From Desmodesmus armatus (lineage: Eukaryota; Chlorophyta; Chlorophyceae; Sphaeropleales; Scenedesmaceae): a DNA stretch of 64,000 bases. The notes below the pieces were generated by a model that did not search any database, was not told the DNA's origin, and saw only the letters and a program-made list of their open reading frames with translations. Made by a program: the position numbers and the translations under genes. The stretch is from contig VIIQ02000631.1 of assembly GCA_007449985.2 (NCBI GenBank), positions 178,501-242,500 on the forward strand, given 5' to 3'. Positions 46,225 through 56,151 of the stretch are shown in pieces (the first letter of the stretch is position 1; each line of letters opens with the position of its first letter).

Positions 46225-48075
46225 CTGGTTGAGATGCTAAGATTCGGGTCATGCACTACAGAGAGCAAGCAGAACCACTGCTGGACAGAGTAGAAGTACT
46301 CCTCCTGTGAAGTATGAGGCTGATTGACAGTCACGTCATGGTGACTCATTGAAGAGCAAAGGAAGGGAACAGCACAATCTTTGCATTTAACGCAACAGTA
46401 GCAGATGGCAGAAGCCAGCAAACGGCTCAACCCTCAACAGGAACGATCGAGCGTTGACTTGATCCGGTATCCAAATGGCTTCGAAGATTCCTTCAGGCTG
46501 TAGATGTTGGAAAGATATTATGATAATGAGACAATCTAACATTTTTGAAAAATACATGCACAGCACCAGTTGCTTGAGGGTGGAGGAGGCATTTCAAGGA
46601 GTGGGGGGACGAGACTGGACTCAGGTGATGGCTATGGTCTGATGCCAGCGCATGTCTGGCTGCTGGGTGACAACACAGGATGCATTCAGCAAGCATCCTG
46701 GTAATGTAAGGTGCCGGGCAGGCTGGTTGTATGGGGCCCCACCCTATGGCTTGGTGCAATTGCGACCTAGACGACTGCAGCTGGGCTGTTTGATGCCCGC
46801 AGTCCTGGAGTCTTGCGAGCCTCTCAGGGTCTGCTGGGTCTGCCTGAACCCCAGTGAGCATCATGGCTGACGTGACACCTGCATGTTGCCGTCCGGTCCC
46901 AACACCACTCATGAGTGCTGGTCAGCAGTGACTGCTGCGAATAATCGTTACGAATACAACCATGGAGCCTTTGATGTGACAGAGGCGTCACGTCACAGTA
47001 GTTGCGCCACAACCAGTGGGTGCCTAGACACACCAGTGTGTCTAGACCACCTGCCACGGCTACGCACTAGGAAAACATACTGGAAGCCAAACAGGCAGCA
47101 GCTGAGCATCTACCACGTGACAAGCCCACTGTCTGCACGTTGGCTTTATGCAGTTTGTGCGGCTGCTGGCGTTGTGGTGGGGTGTACCTTAAACATTCCG
47201 TCCCTATGAGATAGCTGCTGCAAGCCACATGGTCGTGTGGCGCCACACTGCATGACCATTGCAACACAAGCCTTGTGTTGCCTTGAAGGTTGAGCGGTAT
47301 GTCGTGAGGGTGCAACCTGCAGCCAATGTGCAGTTCACGTGGCTGGCCTGCCCTATCACGCAGCCACAGCTTGCACGCCCATGCGCAGCTGCTGGACGCC
47401 GTCCTTGTGCATGTGTGCTGTCCGGATCGGATCTGCATTGTGCTCAGCTCACGTACGGGCTCAGCACAAGCTGAGCGGTGGGGCAATCAGAAGGCTGACA
47501 CACGTGCAAGACTGTCACTTCGGGGCCAAGCATTAGCGATAGCTCAGGCATTGCACACTCTCAGAGAGCGTGCTCACCAGTCTGGCTGGTGGTGCACATC
47601 GAGGCAGCAACCTCAGCAAGGTCAAGTCGAATCACACAAGCTGTGGCAGCTGCATCTCAATACAAATTAAGGTTAAGTCAGTCATTCCATGTTCATTCTG
47701 CTAGATGCAGGTGCAGGCACAGGTGCAAAGTTTGAGTCTGACTGGTGATGGTGACACACTCTGCCCATGCCACTGCACGGCGGTGAGAGCCACTGACTGC
47801 GCGTCTTAGGCGTCACCGTCTTGGTCAAGTGGAACTGGGCAATTTAGAGCTGCGCAGCTGTCAAGTCAAAATCCGAAAAAATCAAACCCCGAACAGCGAC
47901 AGTTTGCTTCTTCTACGCATGCACAGCCACGTACACCACGTTATCTTTCCACGCTTCCATCAACCAGCAGACTTCATCGTCAGAGAAAAAGTACCAACCT
48001 CCTGCTCCACTGCTCTCGCTCTCGCTCTCGCTGGAGCTCGCAGATTTCCTACCTTTGCATCCATCCGCAACGTCC
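46225..48075. other. Divergent spacer between OSCA-like gene and the plus-strand gene at 48076
   Basis: About 1,850 bases with only short, unconvincing open frames and no domain I recognise. It should hold both promoters. A CTCTCG repeat at 48011-48031 lies just before the proposed plus-strand start and probably belongs to its 5' UTR. Confidence 0.45.
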
Positions 48076-48598
48076 ATGCAGTCCCCAAGCCAACAGCAGC
48101 ACAGTGCTGCAAGCACGGCCCAGAACAGTCCAGCTGCTGCTGTGGTGCCCCATCCTGCCCTCACCAATGGAGTCTGGGGCAGCCTCCAGCCTCCAACAGC
48201 TGCAATGCTGGCTCAAGTGGAAGATATGCTGATCTCGCCCAGGGTTGACACCCACAGCCCCCACTGGAGAAGCTTTCCAGTGGCCCCTGAGACTCTAGAG
48301 ACCCTAGAGACAGACACCTGCAGCAAGCGGGACCAGAACAGGACCAAGCCCCGCTTCAGCACGTCCTCACTTCCCGACGTCATGGACTGGTGAGGTCTCG
48401 CGATCAGCCGGCTGCCAATGGGCGTGCGGGGCGGGTGATGATTGAACACAAACCCACGCTGTCCCGGGTACGTGGCAGGCTAACAGCGTTTGCTTGATGA
48501 GATTTCGGAAGTACGTCTTACTTTTGGGTCGAGCTCAGGACGTTGGCCCAGTTTTTGAAGCAAATCGGGAGGCCCCACCGTACATCACCAAGGCTCAG
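48076..48598 (+). CDS. Unrecognised protein, first two exons (3' part unresolved)
   Basis: An open frame starts at ATG 48076 (MQSPSQQQHSAASTAQNSP) and runs 104 codons to a good donor (GACTG|GTGAGG) at 48389. A second exon, 48539-48598, follows AGCTCAG with matching phase and extends the protein as W-TLAQFLKQIGRPHRTSP up to CTCAG|GTACAC. If the first donor is not used, the frame stops at once after VMDW, giving a 105 aa protein. The composition (Ser/Gln/Pro-rich, then an acidic helix near AAMLAQVEDMLIS) is protein-like, but I recognise no family. Later exons may lie in 48.9-49.3 kb, and TGTAA at 49864-49868 is a candidate 3' end. Moderate confidence that it is a gene; low for the model. Confidence 0.4.
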
Positions 48599-50426
48599 GT
48601 ACACTCTGCCCATCAGCCTTGGGAAGGGCCTCTTCTCTGTCGTTTGTCCTGTTGTTGCGGGCTGCCCTATCTCACACCAAGCCCTACTATCTATCTATCA
48701 GACCAGCAGGTTGTGCACAAGACTTTGGTGGGGCGCTGAGGTGTTGCATAATGGTGTCTACATATTCAGCATCTGATGTCTACATATCTAGCATTTGTTG
48801 TTTGTTCGAAACGCTCATGAGCGTTCACAGGACACTGCTGTGGGCAGCCACGGGTATACAGCACATGCACCCGCTGTGAGGTGCACCAGCCACACGACAG
48901 CAGAGAATGTCACAGTTGACCAATGATTGATCCCTCCTTGTTATGATTGTGCAGTGCCCCCAGTGAATGCCCTGCATGCACATAGGGCTGTAGAGTTCCA
49001 GCACCAACCTTGCGGGTGTGTGTCGACTGTGTTTTGGTGGCATGGCGGCCTTGGTCACCAATGCTGTGGTGCCGCCGCTGACAGCCCTGCCACAGCAGCG
49101 GCATAATGGCTGTACTCAGGACCCTGATTCAGCACTAGGCGCATGCTGCCTGACCGTGCACTCAGGCCTGGTCTTCTTGCCGGTGCAGTGTTCAGCACAT
49201 CAGCAACATGCGACTGACACACCGGCTTGGTTGTATGCACAGACACACTCAGGCGGGCTTCGCAGCTGACCTGCCGGCTGGCCAGGCTGACTGGCATGTC
49301 AGGTTGGCTGTATGCACAGCACGTATGGTGGATCGTCCACCTCAAGCCTGAGCTTGGCGGTGGATGTCGACTGTGTTTGGGGGGTTGGCTGAAAAGCTTT
49401 TCAAGCATTGATTTGCCTCTTGCATAGCGTGCTCGTATGACTGACCCTGTGTGTGCTGACATGTCAGTAAAGCTTCACCTGTCAGGCCCGCACCATAAGG
49501 CTCCATTCAGCAGGCTGTCACGGATTTGGTTCGGGGCGTAGTGGACACCGTCAAGGGGTGTGTTTGTTTGCACGCTTGGGGTGCATTTCTTGCTTGGCAC
49601 ATCTGTGTGCACCCTGCGCTGGTAGCTCTACCAGCTCACAGGGCTTGCAGTAGAAGCCTGGCTTGCCGTGGGGTAATGATTGCACGCCTGTGACCCAGTG
49701 TGGCTGTGCTGGCTGGTTCTGATTCTGCATGTGGGTGTTCTTGTTTGTGTTGGCAGGCGGGCTTACACCCCAGCTGTGGGGCTGCTTCGTCTTGCTGGGG
49801 TTCCGGTTGTGGGTGTTGTGATAGGCCATGAATGAACTGGTCTGTGGGAGAGCCTTTGCCATGTAACCAATCTGTTATAACCTTGGAGTATGTTGGCTGT
49901 TGTGCGCTTCAGTCAGCCGGGTCCAACTGGGGCAAGGGAGCAGGGTGGTGCCCATGATGCATGCACAGCCTGCATCGTACAGCGCATGAGTACTGCACCC
50001 TGCAGCATATAGTGCAGCTGGTGTCCGACTGCTGACGCCACTTCCTTGACAGCTCAGCTGACATGCAAACAGAGCCAGAACAGATGAATGTGGGCACAGG
50101 GGCAGCAGCAGCGTGTGACACCACCGCATAAAGGCTGCCAGCTTGAAGTTGGCACAGTACCAGCTGCACGATGTACTCAGCATGACAAGCAACAGCCAAC
50201 TCCCAAATTCTTCATGAAACCATAGCCAGCAGCTGAGAGCCATCACTCAAACATACAGCAGAAGGGTTTCACACTGAAAAAAAACAGGGTGCACATCCTG
50301 CCCAACAGAAACACAATGCAAAGTTCAGCGCTGCATGCATATTGCAGCATGCAAGAACACACTCGCTCACACTCAACAGCATCCGCAACCAGGCCAGCTG
50401 TTGACACACACTAACACCAAGTCAGC
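48599..50426. other. Region without a supported gene, with local duplications
   Basis: A minus-strand open frame with an ATG (49862-49551, 103 aa, Asn/Pro/His-rich) has no recognised domain and may be chance. Two parts are duplicated within 350 bases: GTCGACTGTGTTTTGG near 49,021 and GTCGACTGTGTTTGGG near 49,368; and GGTTGTATGCACAGACAC near 49,227 and GGCTGTATGCACAGCACG near 49,303. The right half is T/G-rich and could be the 3' UTR of the preceding plus-strand gene. Confidence 0.4.
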
Positions 50427-52085
50427 CTAAGCCCGTTTCCCCATAACCTTGGCAAGGACCTGCTCTGACTTGCTCAGCACATCTGCAGGCACCGTAGCAA
50501 TCAGCTGGTCCAGCTTCTGCACTGCCACCTGTAGCCTCTCAGCTGCTGCTGCCTTATCCAGGCCCACCGCCGGGTCAACAATAACAACCGATTCTTCATC
50601 ATCCTCATCCTTGCCGCTTTGCTTCTCAGCTTTTTGCTGCTGCTGCTTGTACTCGCGCACAGCATTGTACAGCACAAGGTCAAAATCCTCTAGGGATCGG
50701 AAGAAGGCCTGCACTAGCTGAGTTGCGTCTGCTTCTGACAGCCCAGCACCGCCCTCTGCTGCCGGCTGCGTTGCATACTGGCCGAGCGCCCTGATGTTGT
50801 CGCGCATGCCACTGAAGGGGCCTGAGCGCAGCATCTGGCGGGCTGTGCTGGGGTCTGTGACTGCAGGACAGAAGCATGCCAGCACAGGTGGGACAGGCAG
50901 CAGTTGAGCGTGAGGCGGGTGGTCAGGTCGAGTGACTGCCAGCCTGTGACGACCCCAGCTCCCAATTAACTGCGCACTGGGATACACAACTGCGCACGTA
51001 CCCAAGTCATCCGCGGCCAGTGCCTGGGACTGAAGCCGCAACCAGGCCAGGCTGTGCACTGCACAGGACCGCTGCTGGTGTGACGAGCCCCAAACATATG
51101 TGCTGTGCACTGCACAGGACCGCTGCTGGTGTGACGAGCCCCAAACATATGTGATCGGCTGAAACCCCCCTGCCTTTGCATTGTACTACTGCTTCAAGTG
51201 GCCGTCTTGTTTCAATATTAGTCAGCCTTGGCTACACCAGCAGGGGCAGCAAAGACCAATTCCCATGCTTGCGCGTCCCAAAGTCGCTTCAGCTGCTGCT
51301 CCAACATCTGCTGCTTCCTTGCATCTCCCCTGGCCCCGTCTATCGCACAAGCATAGTGCAGCTACCATGCCAAGAGTTTGCTCAAGAGTTCTGCACGTAC
51401 CCATGACACCATCAAGCTTTGCCAGCACGTCGCGTGCCTCCAGCACCAGGGGGACGTAAGTGTCCAAGGGGTCCAGCTGCTTCTTCTTGACATAGCGGTC
51501 TAGCCCCTGATGCAGACAAGAAACCAGGATATGAACCCGCCATTACGTTGTGACGCCTGTTGAGGTGTCAGGAACGTTCTACATCACTTTGACGGGTGCA
51601 GCAGGCCCTGCTGAGCAGGGGCTCACTACGACGCAACACACACTGCTGGGTATGGTTCTGGTGATGCTTGCCATGCAGTCACACATGAACAATACAGTAA
51701 TCAAGGCAGGTTCCTGACCATTGCTATGCGTGCCAATTGTGCCACAGTTGCTGTATGTTCGGCTCTTACCGCGTATGCAGGCTGTGTTGGGCTGCTGACC
51801 AGCAACACTGTGGACAGCACCAGACTGCTGCCAAGCCACTCGCGCCTTGTGGCCTGACATTGGCCTGGTTGGTGCGACGCCAGCTGCAAGAGTGCATCAC
51901 AGGGTCAACGGAATCATTTCCAGTTGCAACAGCTGCTTGCATTGCACAAGCAGGCGCACCTGGTGCCGTGTTGTGCTGCTGTTGCCTTGCAGAGGGCGGG
52001 GTGGTGGGCAATTGCCCGCATGAGACTTGAAGAAATGCTGTTGGCAGGACATAATGTTGGAGGTGGCCTTGTATGCTGCTTGCAT
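50427..52085 (-). CDS. Thylakoid-lumen protein of unknown function
   Basis: Four frame-consistent exons: 52085-51960, 51883-51770, 51506-51401, 50860-50427, giving 259 aa. The N-terminus MQAAYKATSNIMS is a plausible stromal targeting region. Exon 2 then has a second targeting signal: TRREWL (twin Arg at residues 55-56), a hydrophobic run (SSLVLSTVLLVSS) and a PAYA cleavage site near residue 80, as in Tat-routed lumen proteins. The mature part starts GLDRYVKKKQLDPLDTYVPLVL and continues ARQMLRSGPFSGMRDNIRALGQYA, ending SKSEQVLAKVMGKRA; it looks all-helical. This matches, from memory, a conserved plant and algal family without an assigned role; PsbQ-like four-helix proteins are an alternative thought. 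Intron 3 contains a 51 bp tandem duplication. The FKBP12 gene lies just upstream on the same strand. Confidence 0.75.
51051..51152. repeat. Perfect 51 bp tandem duplication in intron 3 of the lumen-protein gene
   Basis: The 51 bases 51051-51101 (GCTGTGCACTGCACAGG...) are repeated without change at 51102-51152. The lack of mismatches implies a recent event. It does not include an exon border. Confidence 0.95.
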
Positions 52086-52426
52086 GGCGAAGTTCTGCTG
52101 ACGATCTCTGCGATCTGTGGCTGAAGCTGTCGATCTGTGGATGTTGTGTGGGTCGTTGCAGGGCGTACAGGGGCGACAAGCAGTGTGCTGAGACGACAAG
52201 ATAGCTATTGCACAGCGTTGCTTGACTGTGGTTCTCAAATGACAAGTCAGGTGTCCCCTGACATCTCCTCATGTCACCAACTCTTTACCACAAACAAGCA
52301 ACATCCTGTCAACTCAACTGTGTCCGAATACAGGGCACAAAAGGCCCAAACAACGTCAGTCAAGCTGCGGTCATTCTTCTGGTCTTCTGGTCGCTTGCAT
52401 CGCTGCGCCAGCGTACTGCTGCTGCT
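52086..52426. other. Spacer between FKBP12 stop and lumen-protein start
   Basis: 340 bases on the minus strand between two tandem genes. It should contain the FKBP12 3' UTR and the promoter of the lumen-protein gene. No conserved site was recognised. Confidence 0.4.
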
Positions 52427-54632
52427 TTATGAGATGCCCAGCAGCTCCACATCAAAGACCAGGGTGGCGTTGGGGGGGATCACACCGCCAGCACCCCTCT
52501 CGCCGTCTGCAAGGGACAGCAAGGCAGTTGGTGTCAGTTTACTGATCGCTGCATGATTCAGGGGCTCAGGCTCAAGTAGGATGCAGCATGTGACATGGCC
52601 CTTGCCATAGTGCAGACATGGTATAACAGTCAGCAACAGGGAGACACGTGGGTACACATGTGCAGGCACCCCACAAGCACTTGATAAAGGGTTATATGAA
52701 TTGTGCAACTCATGCAGCCTGCAAAACAGCACGACTGTCCTTGACTCTAGCACTCACAGGCGTAATCGGGGGAGCAGGTGAGCTGCAGGGCAAGTACGGC
52801 AGCAACAAATCAGCAACAGCTGTCAGCACTGTACACAGGTGCACTTTGGCAAGCAGAAAAGCAGCCACAGGTAGCTGGTCAAGCAACATGGAAGCTGCAG
52901 CAGTGTTGGCTTGCGCAGCTGGCTTGCCAAGCTGCAAACTTCAACCACACGCGCAGACAATGGCGTGGCCTTGCACAAACAGCCACTAATGCAGCGTGCT
53001 GCAACAAGAGGGCACTGAAAAGTACTAAACACACGCTGTTGCAAGTGCAATCAGTTGCCTCATGCAGTTTGCATGGCACTCACGTTGGCACGCTCGCCCA
53101 CGCTCATCTGCAACAGACAAACAATGCATCACCACTCAATTAGTAATCCACACAAGCATCCAGGGCTGTTCATGATGTCGGGACAGTTAGCAAGAGGTAC
53201 TGATGTGCTGATGTTGACCACACAGCAAGCATCCCCTCTGAGCGGACACGCATCATAATGCTTGCGCCACTTTGCCATGTCGTTAGTGACACAATTGTGG
53301 TGCAGCCGCATTGAGTTTGGTACCCCACACACATGACATGCATTCGAGCTGCAGCAGGACGGCTGTGTAATCGCCCTGTGAGCCTTGTTTGGCTCCTGAA
53401 AGAGCAATCAGGCGAGGCCCTGACCCAGTCAAGTAGCAGTCGTAGTAGTAGTAGTGATGTGCATCTACACCACCCACCTGAGCAACACCCTCATCCCAGC
53501 CCTTGATGACCTGCACAGGCGGTTGCAGCAGTGCAACACAGGGGCGTCAACAGGAGCAAGTCCCAGAACAACATGAAAGCACAATGGGCACTGGCACGCA
53601 CTGCTGTTGTGCATTCCCAGGCCTCAGAGTGGGTGTTGATGGCCGGCAGACTGTGCAACAGCACCAGCCCAACTGTGCACTAACCAGCAAGGAGAGGCAT
53701 AAAGGCAGTGGCTGCGGAACGGACATGCCCAGCCTGCTGTTCCCCATTCAGTGCCTATAGCAGGGACGCCAAAGCACTGGCAATGGGTGGGCGACCTGCT
53801 GCCGTCTGGTATAACATGCCCTCTGCTCAGCGGAGTCTGCTGTGCCTTCTGCAACCCACCTGGCCCACACCGATGGTGAACTCGAATGGCTGGCCCCTGT
53901 CGCGGCTGCTGTCAAACTTCTGGCCGTTGGTCAGGGTGCCTGCAGAGCAACGCAGCAGCAGGTGGCAGGAAACACAGAAAATGTGTCTGACAGAGGGCTC
54001 ATACACTGAGAACAGCAGCTGTGGCCAGCTGCGTCATTGGGCAGTGCTGCATTGGCACACGTCCCCCTTGGCACACGAACGCCAGCAATATGAAGCGATG
54101 ACCAGTCTTAAGCAGACCTGATGACCAGAACCAATGGCAGCTTGACTACAGCAACACGTAGTGTGCTGCCACCTGCTGCCGGGGTTGCAGGACAGTGCGA
54201 GCGTTGTGCCTACCAAGCCAGCCTGCTGCAGGCCATATGGACACACCTGTGTAGTGCACCTTCACCTTCTGGCCCTTCTGAGGGAAGGTCTTGCCGTCAC
54301 CTGCACAACCCAAGCAAAAAATACACGATGTTGGACAGTCACAGCTGCATCAAGCACTTTGAGGCATCAGGAAGGCTGCAAATGCACCACCACAGTCTAC
54401 AAAGTTAGCAGACACGTGCAGGGGGCCTCCGTGCACTGTGCACAGCTTCCAACCCGCACCTGGCTGCTTGGTGTCCTGAGAGTAAGCAAACAGAACAGGC
54501 GCACAGAACAACGAGACAACAAGGTCAGGGTTGCTCCAAGCCAGGAGGTAGCTCAAAGCAGCAGCAGTGGCTGCTAGGTGCCACACTGCTGCTTGCGAGA
54601 CATCACACAATCCATACCTTGGTCACGCCCAT
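52427..54632 (-). CDS. FKB12: FKBP12-type peptidyl-prolyl cis-trans isomerase
   Basis: Eight tiny exons: 54632-54618, 54475-54460, 54300-54247, 53939-53860, 53510-53478, 53107-53084, 52782-52758, 52506-52427. They give exactly 108 aa, the length of FKBP12, from MGVTKDTKQPGDGKTFP to [11 protein letters not shown]. All FKBP12 pocket residues are present, shifted by one from human numbering: Y27, F37, D38, F47, V56, I57, W60, Y83, F100. The protein isomerises prolyl bonds in the cytosol and, in Chlamydomonas, the homologue mediates rapamycin inhibition of TOR; the intact pocket predicts FK506/rapamycin binding. Exon 2 is only 16 nt. The start is chosen because FKBP12 begins with MGV and an acceptor-like sequence lies in the 5' UTR. 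A Cys is present at position 77. Confidence 0.96.
54460..54475 (-). other. FKB12: 16 nt micro-exon of FKBP12
   Basis: CTCTCAG|GACACCAAGCAGCCAG|GTGCGG codes for DTKQP plus the first base of Gly. Without it, exons 1 and 3 would join out of frame and the PGDG turn of FKBP12 would be lost, so the micro-exon is required. Confidence 0.85.
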
Positions 54633-56151
54633 CTTGATGGTGTGGTTGGCACGGACGAACCTGTGAAGCAACAGCACAGCACCAGACGCAACAGCAGCAG
54701 CAGACACAACAGATCAAAACAGCACAGCAGCTTGCAACAGCTGCGCCAAGACAGAATGCACGCGCCTAGCAACATGCACACCGCATACGCATATTGTGCA
54801 GGCTCTGCGCTGCCCTTCAAGGCTTTGCTGAGAATTGTGAGGCGTGATCTGCAGGTGACGGTGTTGAACGGCGTCGACGCAGCGCAGTGCTGCCCCTGCA
54901 CCCCTTATGTTCATGAACCATGGAGACATATTCCAGTGTTGGGACACTTTGCTGCTGCAGAGGTGTGTGCACTCTGGTGGCCCGCACCTGGGGAGGATGG
55001 CGCTGGACCTGAGCTGCTGAGTGGCGACACGTGCCAGCATTGTGTGTGGTGGGTGAAAGTGACTTGCAGTGCCGTGGGCGGTGTCCTTGCTCCGCGCTAG
55101 AGTCGGTCAATTCAACGGCTGCAGTCACAAACATCGACAGGTGGCTCCTAAGTCGCACATTTGAGACCTGCCCCAGCTACCCATCTAACACACCCGAATT
55201 GACACACCGCTTTGCAGCTTTACCTCCGCTGATGCCAGGTGATACATATTGTCTGACTGCAGCTGCGTCAGAGTCACATGTGTTCCGTTTTAGGAGGGTG
55301 TGCAAACGGCTTGAGGTGTCCTGTGTGTCACGTCAACGAATGGGTCACTGGTATATGGCAGCTTCCATCACCCCCTTCAGGCTGAGGTGGGCTAGGTCAG
55401 GGTGACTGCGAGTGTGCAACCCACAATGACCAGAAGACTCCAACGCTTGCCCGGGGTGCTGCTGCAGTGGGGGTATGAAACTGGCAGTGATGGGCAACAA
55501 CCAGCCAACAATAGTCACCAACCAGCTGCAGGCGCAACACATTGACCATTGCAAGTCGACGGCACCATCCAGCCAAATTGATCCCATGGCATGGATGCCC
55601 CCTTCGCTGTACAGGAACACAATGCATCACGATCAAGCAGACGAACTGCCTCGGCTGCAAGTGCAGAAAACAGACAATCACTGCACAATAGCAGTACAAC
55701 TTACGCTCCACACACCACACTGCCTCGCTGTATACAAAGCACACCACACTGCACAACTCAACATGTTCGAACTTTGAAAGCAGTCGATCCACAAAAAGCT
55801 CACAGAAGGCCGTCACGGCCTCCTCTTGTACAATACAAGCATGACAAGTCATTAAAGCCGCTGCACCTCTGCGCAAGCGGCTACCCGTTATCACCAAAAG
55901 CTGCTCAAGCGGCACTAGTAGATGCACTCAAACCTTGGGTTGAATGTTTGCAAGCAACTTGCATGGCAAGTGCTATCCTCTCCACGCCTGTTTTGACATG
56001 GCACGCACCTGCTGCTTTATCACACAAAATACCCGACTAGAAAGCACATGATATACCCGACTAGCTACCACACTCGTTGGTGCCCTGCATGCAGGCCACT
56101 ACCGCCTGCTGAACTGCTGCTGCATTGTTGTAAGTCCCCCACACAAGTGAG
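54633..56151. other. Spacer between NRAMP 3' end and FKBP12 start
   Basis: About 1,500 bases. Open frames are present on both strands, the longest on the plus strand (54567-55100), but it overlaps FKBP12 exon 1 antisense and shows no family or splice logic. A candidate acceptor (TGCTTCACAG) sits about 25 bases before the FKBP12 ATG, so its 5' UTR may be spliced. Confidence 0.4.

Noticed and set aside
49551..49862. 103-codon minus-strand open frame with ATG
   Set aside because: Asn/Pro/His-rich with no family or splice support; may be antisense to a 3' UTR. Left as unsupported.
51222..51400. Possible extra exon in the lumen-protein intron 3
   Set aside because: Exons 51506-51401 and 50860-50427 already join in phase; nothing family-like is gained.
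54567..55100. 177-codon plus-strand open frame
   Set aside because: Overlaps FKBP12 exon 1 in antisense, starts from a non-ATG-like context and has no recognisable domain.
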